Below are positions 43,897 to 52,406 of a DNA stretch of 54,870 bases, in pieces. Source of the stretch: Bacteroidales bacterium. Lineage in GTDB: Bacteria; Bacteroidota; Bacteroidia; Bacteroidales; Muribaculaceae. The first letter of the stretch is position 1, and each line of letters begins with the position of its first letter. A model generated the notes under the pieces. It worked only from the letters and a program-made list of their open reading frames with translations. It searched no databases and was not told the origin of the DNA. The translations under genes and the position numbers were made by a program. The stretch lies in the NCBI GenBank assembly GCA_014800895.1, contig JAAVFG010000020.1, positions 39,116 to 93,985 of the forward strand. The letters run 5' to 3'.

Positions 43897-43928
43897 TTTC
43901 CGCTATTAGACAATATTTATTAATTTTG
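43897..43928 (+). promoter_or_regulatory. Bacteroidota promoter of the TamB-like gene
   Basis: TTTC (43897-43900), then 20 bases, then TAATTTTG (43921-43928), a full TAnnTTTG match. The leader to the start at 44018 is about 80 bases. Confidence 0.6.
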
Positions 43929-43959
43929 CAATAAAGAATAATTAAGTATGAAGATACAC

Positions 43960-43975
43960 CTTCCATATATGGAAG
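43960..43975 (+). repeat. Perfect 16-base palindrome in the TamB-like leader
   Basis: CTTCCATATATGGAAG reads the same on both strands. It lies about 30 bases after the predicted transcription start, so it could be an operator that blocks elongation or part of the leader RNA. Confidence 0.4.
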
Positions 43976-44017
43976 AAACGGCTTAAAAAGGTAAGCAGGT
44001 AAGGCAAAAGGGTATAG

Positions 44018-47000
44018 ATGACTTTAGGACGAAGAATATACCGTGTGGTGCGCAGTGTGCTTTTTACCGCTATTGTAGCGGCAGGGGCATTGTATCTTCT
44101 TTTATACCTTCTCTTGAGTATACCTCCCGTTCAAAACAAGATAAAGGAGATAGCCGTTAAGGAAATCACTGCTTTCCTTGGGGGGGAAGTGGAGATAGAA
44201 TCGCTGGATATACTTCCTTTTAATGAGGTGAGACTTAAAGGAGTCAGATTTATCTCGCCTGAAGGAGATGAGTGTCTTAGAGTCGGCACTTTGGCTGCCG
44301 GTATCCGTGTCTATCGTTTGATTACCGAGGGGAAAATAGAACTGACTTACGGCGAAATACTGGATCTTGATGGAAAAGTGGTGCAGAAGGAGAAGGATGG
44401 GCCGCTAAATATAGATTATATTATTGAGGCTTTGGCCCCTAAAGATAAGAATAAACCGCCGACAAAGATTGATCTGGTGATTCATAATATTGTAATCCGC
44501 CGTTCATCCTTGAGTTTTGACAGGTTATGGATTCCGGTGAGGGGCGATGGTCAGTTTGATGCCAATCACATCAAGCTCCGCGATCTTAGCGCTGACGTTA
44601 CTCTGCCTCAGCTCAAGAATAATGATTTCATAATAGATCTGAGAAGATTGGCATTCAAGGCAGGCGATGACTTTGAGGTGGAGAAGTTATCTCTTAAAAC
44701 ACACATCTCGCCTACATCTCTGACTCTCTCTGATTTTCAACTAAATGTCGGAGAGGGAAAGATAAAATTAGGGAATATGAAAATTTCCTATCCTTCTCCG
44801 GATAAGATAAAGGCTGCGTTGGAGAAGGATCAGCTCAGGGTCGATCTCCAAGCCGTCAATATCATGCCGAGTGAGTACAGTTTTTTTTATAATCCGTTGA
44901 AGAACATAAAGGGGAGATTTGATTGTGTGGTTGAAGCGACTGGCAACCTTAATCATATCAATGTGTCAAAATTGAATTTAAGTCAGCTTGCCACCGCTCA
45001 CTTGATTTCACTCCAGGGAGAGGTCGACCATCTTTCAAATAAAAATGAGCTGACCGTTAACCTTTCTCACCTTGATATTAACCTTCCCCAATCGTTTATA
45101 AAAAACTGTACCGAGCTTATTCCGAATGTGGAAAAGAGAGAAAAAATCGGGAGATATCTCGCAAATTCGGGTGACCTCTCAGCAGAAATAAGAGGAAAAT
45201 ATAGTAACGGTAACAAAGAGGGAAAAGCAGAGGGTAGAATAAAATCTGGATATGGCGCTATAATGTTCGATGTGTCAGGAATGATTCCTGATAACAATAA
45301 TCTTGCAGTAAAATTCGATTTAGATGTCGAAAATCTTGATTTAGGTGCAATCCTTTCAAAAAATGTATTGGGTGAAACATCCTTTACAGCATCCGGCGAT
45401 TTCTCAAAAAAAGGGAAAGATATCAATGGCACAGGGGAAGTCCTAATGGATTATATAGATTTCAAGGGGATGCATCTTACAGAGATCTCGTTAAGAGGAG
45501 AAAAGAAAGGTAATCAGGCTTCTGCCAACGTTGATATTGAAAACCAGTTTATAAATCTTACTATTGATGCCGAGGCATACCTTGCAGGAGAAAAATCCAC
45601 ATATAAGGCTGAAGGTAACATACTTTATTTCACGCCCTCTATGTTCGGTATCTATACAAAATATCCGGATTATCAGCTCTCCGGCTCGTTCTCGGCAGAT
45701 ATAGCCGGAAATACTCCTGACAATATGACAGGAGAGGTGATTATCAATCATCCGTCGTTTACCGGTCATGGCGGGGAGGGATATGCCCTGAATGAAATCA
45801 AGCTTACCGCCCAAAGTTATCAGCTCCCTGTGGAGGATGAAGATTTATCATCAACAATTACTAACAGGAGGATAGACCTTACCACAGATTTTCTTTCAGC
45901 AACAGTGGATGGAAATTATAAGATAAAGGAGCTGATAGCAGGAGTCAGGACTTTACTACATGATGAAGTAAGCAGTTTTGTGCCGGCTCCCAAGTCTCAT
46001 ACAGGAGAAAGAGGAAATGCCGATTTCAACGTCAGACTGCAGGCGGGATATAATTACGCAGGACGGCTAAAGCTACCGATCGCTCCCTTGCAGGATGTTG
46101 ACTTGTCAGGTAGTGTAGATCTTGAAAAGGGGATAATAAGTGTCAGTTTAGATGCGCCCTATATTCTTCAGGGAGGAAAGAAACTGATAAGCGGGTCAAG
46201 AGTCAACATAAATGTCGAGAGAGGGAAGGGAGCTTTGGCGGAGGTCACCACTATCTTCCCGATTAAGAACGACAGAGCCAACTTCGCTCTTAAACTTAAT
46301 GCTTTGCGCGATCATTACTCCGCGGATTTAGGTTGGACAATGGTAAATAATAAGCAGGCGGAGGGGTTAGTGTCGATGGAGGGATCTATAGAAAGAGACC
46401 CGTTAACCGGTAACCCTTTATGTCATCTCACGATTTTACCCTCTTCATTCCATCTCGGACCATCCGACTGGAGCATAGAGCGATCCGATATCTACTATGC
46501 GGATAAAAGGGTGAACGTGGAAAGTCTCCGGATATGGCACGAGGATCAGTTTGTGGAGATCGGGGGAACGGCATCAGCTAATCCGGAAGATGAACTCAAT
46601 GTCAGACTTGCCGAGATAGACCTCAGCTATATATTCGAACTTCTAAATATCAATTATGTGACTTTCGGCGGAATAGCGACGGGGGAGGTGAGCGGTTCGT
46701 CTCTCTTCACCAAGACTCCTATAGCGCAGACCAAGCGGCTCTTTGTGAAAGATTTCGCTTACAATGATGCAGTATTGGGAGATGCAGATATCTATAGCGT
46801 ATGGAATAATCAAGAGAAGGAGATTGAGATTCATGCCGATATCGAGGATGAATATAGATGCGGGGCGAAAGTGGATGGAGGTATTTATGTGACAAGAGAT
46901 TCACTTTCATTTGATATGGAGGCAAAAAAAGTCAATATAGAATTTCTGAAGCCATTCATGGAAGCATTTACTTCCGATGTCGGCGGACGAGCCTCAGGCA

Positions 47001-48637
47001 AAGTGAAGCTTTTCGGAACATTCAAGGATATAGACCTTACCGGAAGAGTCTTTGCCGATTCGATTTTCATGAAGGTAGATTATACTAACGTTTATTACCA
47101 TGGAAGTGATTCCGTATATCTCAACCCCAATCAGATAGAGATACCGGCATTCAGTCTTTATGATAAATATGGACATTCTGCGGTTCTGACCGGGTTTGTC
47201 AAACATAGATATTTCCATGATCCGGTGTTTGAATTCAAGATTTCAAAAGCAGACAATCTCCTTTGCTATGATACCAACTCATCGATAAATCCTGACTGGT
47301 ATGGCACAATCTATGCTTCCGGATCCGGAATATTGCGCGGGCATCCCGGTCTGGTCGGTATAGAGATGGATATGACAACGAACGATAATTCTGATTTCAC
47401 ATTCGTGCTGAATGATACACAGACCGCTCTCGATTATACCTTCCTTACTTTCAGCGATAAGAAGAAGGAAGAAAAGCTAGCTGAAATAGAGGTGGAGGAG
47501 ACTTTTGAAGAGAAATTCTTCCGTCATCAGGAGGAAGAGGAGGGAGGATCATCCATATTTGCAATGGATCTAAGGGTAACAGCCACTCCGGGAGCAAGAA
47601 TGAATCTTATAATGGATCCTAACGCAGGAGATAAAATCACCGCCCGCGGAGGAGGTCCGCTTCAGATACATTATGATACAAAGTCGGATGAGATGACGAT
47701 GTATGGAAAATATACCTTGGCTGAGGGTAACTATAACTTCTCTCTTCAGGAATTGATTCTCCGTGATTTCAAGATAAATCCGGGGAGCAGCATATCTTTT
47801 AACGGTGACCCTCTCGCTGCCATTCTTGATATAGAGGCGGCATACAGGGTGAATACCAATCTTTCCGATCTGGATAAGAGTTTTGCTAACGACCGCGACC
47901 TTAACAGGACTAATGTCCCTGTTGATGCGTTATTAAAGGTGAGGGGGGAGATGACGAGCCCGGAGATTACCTTTGACCTTGCGTTGCCGACCTTGACCGG
48001 GGATGTGGAGAGAAAGGTGAAGAGTATCATCTCCACGGAGGATATGATGAACCGTCAGATAATCTATCTGTTGGCTCTCAATCGTTTCTATACTCCGGAA
48101 TACATGGGCTCAAGCAGCAACGGCGGAGAGTTCGCTTCAGTAGCTTCCTCCACTATCTCGTCCCAGCTATCCAATATAATGGGACAGTTGAGCGATAAAT
48201 TCACGGTCGCCCCTTCTTTCCGTTCCGATAAAGGGGACTTTTCGGACATGGAGGTGGATGTGGCGTTATCGTCCCGGCTGCTTAATAACCGCCTTTTGCT
48301 CAACGGTAATTTCGGATACCGGGACAAGAGCACCTCGCAGACCACATTCGTAGGGGATTTTGATCTTGAATATCTCCTCTCAAGAAATGGGAATTTGCGA
48401 TTGAAGGCATATAATCATTTCAATGATCAGAACTATTATCTCAAATCATCCCTGACAACGCAGGGTATAGGAATCATCTACCGCAAGGAATTTGATAATC
48501 CATTCTCATGGTTGCGCAGGAAGAAGAAAGATAACAAGAAAAAGGGGACGGAAGAGGAAAATGGGGAAGTAATCGAGAGGGATACATTAATCAACGACAG
48601 GAAAACTGCAAAGATAGAGACCACAAATGCTGAATAG
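44018..48637 (+). CDS. TamB-like translocation/assembly module protein
   Basis: A 1539-residue AsmA/TamB-type protein anchored in the inner membrane by one N-terminal helix (about 14-34, LFTAIVAAGALYLLLYLLL) and spanning the periplasm as a long beta-rich groove. The start region VEIESLDILPFNEVRLKGVRF is typical of the family, and the C-terminal DUF490/TamB domain (about 1090-1500) includes AGDKITARGGGPLQIHYDTK, MYGKYTLAEGNYNFSL and RQIIYLLALNRFYTPEYMG. The end is charged (EEENGEVIERDTL). Such proteins help outer-membrane protein assembly or phospholipid transport between membranes. A patatin-like lipase gene overlaps its end, which fits the lipid-transport view. Bacteroidota homologues are generally this long. 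Confidence 0.92.
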   Translation: MTLGRRIYRVVRSVLFTAIVAAGALYLLLYLLLSIPPVQNKIKEIAVKEITAFLGGEVEIESLDILPFNEVRLKGVRFISPEGDECLRVGTLAAGIRVYRLITEGKIELTYGEILDLDGKVVQKEKDGPLNIDYIIEALAPKDKNKPPTKIDLVIHNIVIRRSSLSFDRLWIPVRGDGQFDANHIKLRDLSADVTLPQLKNNDFIIDLRRLAFKAGDDFEVEKLSLKTHISPTSLTLSDFQLNVGEGKIKLGNMKISYPSPDKIKAALEKDQLRVDLQAVNIMPSEYSFFYNPLKNIKGRFDCVVEATGNLNHINVSKLNLSQLATAHLISLQGEVDHLSNKNELTVNLSHLDINLPQSFIKNCTELIPNVEKREKIGRYLANSGDLSAEIRGKYSNGNKEGKAEGRIKSGYGAIMFDVSGMIPDNNNLAVKFDLDVENLDLGAILSKNVLGETSFTASGDFSKKGKDINGTGEVLMDYIDFKGMHLTEISLRGEKKGNQASANVDIENQFINLTIDAEAYLAGEKSTYKAEGNILYFTPSMFGIYTKYPDYQLSGSFSADIAGNTPDNMTGEVIINHPSFTGHGGEGYALNEIKLTAQSYQLPVEDEDLSSTITNRRIDLTTDFLSATVDGNYKIKELIAGVRTLLHDEVSSFVPAPKSHTGERGNADFNVRLQAGYNYAGRLKLPIAPLQDVDLSGSVDLEKGIISVSLDAPYILQGGKKLISGSRVNINVERGKGALAEVTTIFPIKNDRANFALKLNALRDHYSADLGWTMVNNKQAEGLVSMEGSIERDPLTGNPLCHLTILPSSFHLGPSDWSIERSDIYYADKRVNVESLRIWHEDQFVEIGGTASANPEDELNVRLAEIDLSYIFELLNINYVTFGGIATGEVSGSSLFTKTPIAQTKRLFVKDFAYNDAVLGDADIYSVWNNQEKEIEIHADIEDEYRCGAKVDGGIYVTRDSLSFDMEAKKVNIEFLKPFMEAFTSDVGGRASGKVKLFGTFKDIDLTGRVFADSIFMKVDYTNVYYHGSDSVYLNPNQIEIPAFSLYDKYGHSAVLTGFVKHRYFHDPVFEFKISKADNLLCYDTNSSINPDWYGTIYASGSGILRGHPGLVGIEMDMTTNDNSDFTFVLNDTQTALDYTFLTFSDKKKEEKLAEIEVEETFEEKFFRHQEEEEGGSSIFAMDLRVTATPGARMNLIMDPNAGDKITARGGGPLQIHYDTKSDEMTMYGKYTLAEGNYNFSLQELILRDFKINPGSSISFNGDPLAAILDIEAAYRVNTNLSDLDKSFANDRDLNRTNVPVDALLKVRGEMTSPEITFDLALPTLTGDVERKVKSIISTEDMMNRQIIYLLALNRFYTPEYMGSSSNGGEFASVASSTISSQLSNIMGQLSDKFTVAPSFRSDKGDFSDMEVDVALSSRLLNNRLLLNGNFGYRDKSTSQTTFVGDFDLEYLLSRNGNLRLKAYNHFNDQNYYLKSSLTTQGIGIIYRKEFDNPFSWLRRKKKDNKKKGTEEENGEVIERDTLINDRKTAKIETTNAE

Positions 48638-49442
48638 TTATTTACAGGAATTAATGGAGAAAGTAGGTCTCCGCACCAAGCCGAAGCTTGGCATGGCATT
48701 AGCCGGAGGAGGAGCCAAAGGATTTTCACATATAGGCGTTTTGCAGGCGTTTGAGCAGGCGGGATTAAAACCGGAAATAATTTCCGGTGTCTCAGCGGGG
48801 TCAATAGCCGGAGCGCTCTATGCCAGCGGTCTTACTCCGGAAGATATGATACAATGTTTTGCCGAGGCAAGCAGTTTCGGAGATTTCTCTCAATGGGTTG
48901 TACCTAAGGAGGGATTTTTCCGACTGAACAGATTCGCAAAGATGTTGGACTCGTGGCTTCCTGTCAAATACTTGGAGGAGACTCCGATCCCTTTGGTGGT
49001 ATGCGCCACAAATCTCGAGAAGGGCACGTCAGTCGGATGGTGTAAAGGAGAGATTGTGCCGCGGGTAATAGCGTCATGTTCCATTCCAATTATCTTCAAT
49101 CCTGTGAAGATCAATGGTGTCCACTACGTGGACGGGGGAGTGTTGCGTAACCTTCCGGCTTGGGCTATCCGGGAATTCTGCAAGGTACTTGTGGGAAGTA
49201 ATTGCTCTCCTCTCAACCGCAAATATAAGTATAAGCAGAATATCCTGGATGTGGCTATGCGTACTTATTCACTGATGAGTAAGGCGAGTGCGTTGCAAGA
49301 TATCAATCTGTGCGATTTTGTGGTCCAACCGGCTGATATAAGCAACACAAAAACTTTTGATCTCTCTTCTCTGCGGAAGAACGTTCAGGCAGGTTATGAT
49401 GCCGCTTCCGTAGTGATAGAGGAGATGATGAGTAAGAAATAA
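48627..49442 (+). CDS. Patatin-like phospholipase (RssA-like)
   Basis: A 271-residue serine lipid acyl hydrolase. The oxyanion motif GGGAKG (27-32), the nucleophile S56 in GVSAGS and the catalytic aspartate D169 in VDGGV form the patatin Ser-Asp dyad. There is no signal peptide, so it should act in the cytoplasm or at the inner membrane on phospholipids or lysophospholipids. It overlaps the end of the TamB-like gene by 11 bases; an ATG at 48654 would avoid the overlap and has AGGA ahead, so the start is uncertain by nine residues. Coupling to a TamB-like gene suggests a shared role in membrane lipid balance. Confidence 0.9.
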   Translation: MLNSYLQELMEKVGLRTKPKLGMALAGGGAKGFSHIGVLQAFEQAGLKPEIISGVSAGSIAGALYASGLTPEDMIQCFAEASSFGDFSQWVVPKEGFFRLNRFAKMLDSWLPVKYLEETPIPLVVCATNLEKGTSVGWCKGEIVPRVIASCSIPIIFNPVKINGVHYVDGGVLRNLPAWAIREFCKVLVGSNCSPLNRKYKYKQNILDVAMRTYSLMSKASALQDINLCDFVVQPADISNTKTFDLSSLRKNVQAGYDAASVVIEEMMSKK

Positions 49443-49480
49443 TAATAGAGGGGTCAAACGACCGAAAAATATATGTAATT

Positions 49481-51196
49481 ATGGATTCAAAAGGGAAATT
49501 GATAATATATCAGGCTTTTCCAAGAATATTTACCAATACCAACAGTAATAATGTTCCTAATGGGACATTATCGGAGAACGGCAGCGGAAAACTCAATGAC
49601 ATTACTCCCCGCTTACTGAAATCACTCTCAGATATGGGAGTAAATACAATCTGGCTCACGGGCATCATAGAAAATGCTACAAAAACAGCATTTCCGGAAG
49701 CGGGTATTCCTGCCGACAATCCTAATGTAGTGAAAGGTGAAGCCGGTTCGCCTTATGCCATCAAGGATTACTATGATGTGGCTCCCTGTCTCGCCGTAGA
49801 TCCGAAAAACAGGATGAAGGAATTTGAGGCATGTGTGAAGAGAGTGCATAAGCAAGGTCTGAAACTGCTCATAGATTTTGTGCCCAACCACACCGCGCGC
49901 GTATATCATTCCGATTCCGCGCCGGCTGATATCGAGGACTTCGGCAGAGGAGACGACCGTAATATGTTTTTCTCACCCTCCAACAATTACTACTATATAG
50001 TAAATCAGCAGTTTGCTCCGGATTTCGACATCTCATCAGAGGGAAACGAGCCTTATATAGAATTTCCGGCAAAAGCTACAGGGAATGATTGCTTCACAGC
50101 ATTCTGCGGAAAGAATGACTGGTATGAGACCGTAAAACTGAATTACGGACTTGACCCTTGGAACGGTCGGGGAAGTTATGACCCGATACCTGACACATGG
50201 CTCAAGATGCTTCACATCCTGCGATTCTGGGCTTCGAAAGGAGTGGATGGTTTCAGATGTGATATGGTGTTTATGGTGCCGCAGGAATTCTGGCATTGGG
50301 CGATACCTCAGGTGAAGAAGGATTATCCCGGAGTAATCTTCATCGGAGAGATCTATGACGTAAATCTATACCGTCCGTTCCTCAACTATTGCCACTTCGA
50401 CTACCTTTATGATAAAGTCAACCTTTACGATACATTGGTGGGAATAGAACGCCATCATATCTCTGCCGCACAGCTTACATCATGCTGGCAGACCGTTGAG
50501 GGGATAGGCGACAGTATGCTTAATTTCCTTGAGAACCATGATGAGGTAAGGTTCGCTTCACGCGAGTTTGCGGACGATCCCATGAAAATCACTCCTTATC
50601 TTGTGGTTTCCTCCATGATTTCCAATGGTCCGTATATGATATACTACGGTCAGGAACTGGGAGAGATGGCACATGACAACGAGGGCTTTGCAGGAGATAA
50701 CAACCGCTCTACAATCTTCGATTACTGGAGCTATGATACAATCCGCAGATGGTATAATGAAGGGAAATGCAACACCACTCAACTCACATCGCATGAGAAA
50801 TGGCTGAGGAAGCTTTACAAGAATGTCCTCACTATGTCCACTACACTTCCACCCCTCTATGAAGGGAAATTTTTCGACCTTATGTATGTTAATCATACCA
50901 ATCCGCATTTCAATCCGCATCGACAGTATGCCTTCCTCCGCTATACCGATAAGGAAGCGTTGCTGATAGTGGCAAACTTTGATTCGAAAGATGTGGAGAT
51001 AGAGCTTAACTTTCCCGAGTTGGCAATAGGGATGGCTAAACTCGAGGGAGGAAAACAGACAGCGAAGGATCTGTTATGGAAAAAGACCTATAATTTTCAG
51101 ATTTCCGACCGTCAGCCCATGAAGTTGAATATCAAAGGGTATGATGCTGTGATTTTGCCCTTGAAAGTGCATCAGGAAGAGAAAGAGGGAGAATAG
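49481..51196 (+). CDS. Cytoplasmic GH13 alpha-amylase-family enzyme
   Basis: A 571-residue glycoside hydrolase family 13 enzyme without signal peptide. The barrel contains FVPNHT (conserved region I), the nucleophile D261 (GVDGFRCD), acid/base E290 (FIGEIYD) and D354 (NFLENHDE), so it should be active. A C-terminal beta domain follows (about 470-560, FLRYTDKEALLIVANF). It probably acts on maltooligosaccharides or glycogen inside the cell, complementing the secreted double amylase at 1840. It begins 38 bases after the patatin-like gene with no terminator or promoter in the gap, so cotranscription is likely. Confidence 0.93.
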   Translation: MDSKGKLIIYQAFPRIFTNTNSNNVPNGTLSENGSGKLNDITPRLLKSLSDMGVNTIWLTGIIENATKTAFPEAGIPADNPNVVKGEAGSPYAIKDYYDVAPCLAVDPKNRMKEFEACVKRVHKQGLKLLIDFVPNHTARVYHSDSAPADIEDFGRGDDRNMFFSPSNNYYYIVNQQFAPDFDISSEGNEPYIEFPAKATGNDCFTAFCGKNDWYETVKLNYGLDPWNGRGSYDPIPDTWLKMLHILRFWASKGVDGFRCDMVFMVPQEFWHWAIPQVKKDYPGVIFIGEIYDVNLYRPFLNYCHFDYLYDKVNLYDTLVGIERHHISAAQLTSCWQTVEGIGDSMLNFLENHDEVRFASREFADDPMKITPYLVVSSMISNGPYMIYYGQELGEMAHDNEGFAGDNNRSTIFDYWSYDTIRRWYNEGKCNTTQLTSHEKWLRKLYKNVLTMSTTLPPLYEGKFFDLMYVNHTNPHFNPHRQYAFLRYTDKEALLIVANFDSKDVEIELNFPELAIGMAKLEGGKQTAKDLLWKKTYNFQISDRQPMKLNIKGYDAVILPLKVHQEEKEGE

Positions 51197-51229
51197 GAAT
51201 AAAAAAGGGAAAAAAGGAAAGTTAAATTT

Positions 51230-51260
51230 ATTGCTAATTAAAAATTTAGTGGTAATTTTG
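51230..51260 (+). promoter_or_regulatory. Bacteroidota promoter of prs
   Basis: ATTG (51230-51233), then 19 bases, then TAATTTTG (51253-51260). The start codon is 26 bases after the box. Confidence 0.65.
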
Positions 51261-51286
51261 CAATAACAAATCAATCCAGATAAATA

Positions 51287-52231
51287 ATGAACGATTATCG
51301 TCCGCCAATCAAAGTTTTTGCAGGCACAGCATCCCGTTATCTCGGCGAGTCAATCTGCAAGGAGCTTGGCATTGAGCTTGGCAAAATGAATAAAGAGCGT
51401 TTTGCCGATGGAGAGTTTGAAGTAGGTTTTGAGGAATCAATTCGTGGAGCGGAGGTTTACCTCGTGCAGTCCACATTCCCTACCAGCGACAATCTTATGG
51501 AGCTGTTGCTTATGATCGATGCAGCCAAGCGTGCATCAGCAGCTTCCATTATAGCAGTGATCCCTTATTTCGGATGGGCGCGTCAGGACCGTAAGGATAA
51601 GCCCCGCGTATCAATCGCCGCTAAGCTTGTGGCTGATCTTCTCAGCACAGCCGGTATTGACCGTCTTATCACGATGGACCTTCATGCCGATCAGATCCAG
51701 GGCTTCTTCAATGTTCCTGTGGATCATCTCTACGCTTCCTCTATTTTCATTCCTTATCTTGAGAGCCTCAAGCTCAAGGATATGGTTATAGCTTCTCCCG
51801 ATGTGGGCGGTGCTAAACGTGCCAATTCATATGCCAAATACTTCGATGTGCCTTTGGTGCTCTGTCATAAGGTGAGAGCGAAGGCCAACGTGGTAAGCAA
51901 GATGACAGTTATCGGTGATGTGAAGGATAAGAACGTTGTTCTTGTAGATGATATCGTGGATACAGCCGGCACTATCGCTAAGGCGAGTGACCTTATCATG
52001 GAGTATGGTGCAAAATCCGTCCGCGCGCTTTGCAGTCATCCCGTGATGAGCGATCCCGCTACAGAGAGAGTGAAGGATTGCGGTCTGACAGAGATCATCT
52101 TCACTGACTCTATCCCTTACGTAAAGGAGAATCAGAAAGCTACAATCCTTCCCGTAGCAAAACTCTTTGCAGATACAATCCGTCGTATCCATAACAACGA
52201 ATCAATCTCTTCACAGTATCTTTTCAAATAA
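51287..52231 (+). CDS. prs: Ribose-phosphate pyrophosphokinase
   Basis: A 314-residue cytoplasmic enzyme that makes PRPP from ribose 5-phosphate and ATP, the precursor of nucleotides, NAD, histidine and tryptophan. It has the ATP/flexible-loop region YFGWARQDRKDKPR, DLHADQIQGFF and the PRPP-binding loop VLVDDIVDTAGTI. The length is standard for class I enzymes. It has its own promoter and is followed by a long inverted repeat and a bidirectional terminator. Confidence 0.97.
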   Translation: MNDYRPPIKVFAGTASRYLGESICKELGIELGKMNKERFADGEFEVGFEESIRGAEVYLVQSTFPTSDNLMELLLMIDAAKRASAASIIAVIPYFGWARQDRKDKPRVSIAAKLVADLLSTAGIDRLITMDLHADQIQGFFNVPVDHLYASSIFIPYLESLKLKDMVIASPDVGGAKRANSYAKYFDVPLVLCHKVRAKANVVSKMTVIGDVKDKNVVLVDDIVDTAGTIAKASDLIMEYGAKSVRALCSHPVMSDPATERVKDCGLTEIIFTDSIPYVKENQKATILPVAKLFADTIRRIHNNESISSQYLFK

Positions 52232-52281
52232 GAAGAATTTACTATCTTCTTTAGCTGTAAGAATATATAGAAGAGGAAACA

Positions 52282-52340
52282 AATAATTACGCCTGTCGGA
52301 TATTTGTACAATGTACATCTGTCCGACAGGCGTAATTATT
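52282..52340. repeat. Perfect 19-pair inverted repeat downstream of prs
   Basis: Arms 52282-52300 (AATAATTACGCCTGTCGGA) and 52322-52340 are exact inverted copies. The 21-base loop holds a second stem, TGTAC-aat-GTACA. No T run follows either arm, so it is not a normal terminator; a true terminator lies 11 bases further on. Confidence 0.75.
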
Positions 52341-52350
52341 GATAAATACA

Positions 52351-52383
52351 AAAAAACCTGACTGCCGAGGCAATCAGGTTTTT
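52351..52383. terminator. Bidirectional intrinsic terminator between prs and the M13 peptidase gene
   Basis: AAAAACCTGA (52352-52361) pairs with TCAGGTTTTT (52374-52383), with TGC/GCA pairing inside. The A run and T run serve both strands. Confidence 0.9.
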
Positions 52384-52406
52384 GTATTAATGTGTATTAG
52401 TTGGGA

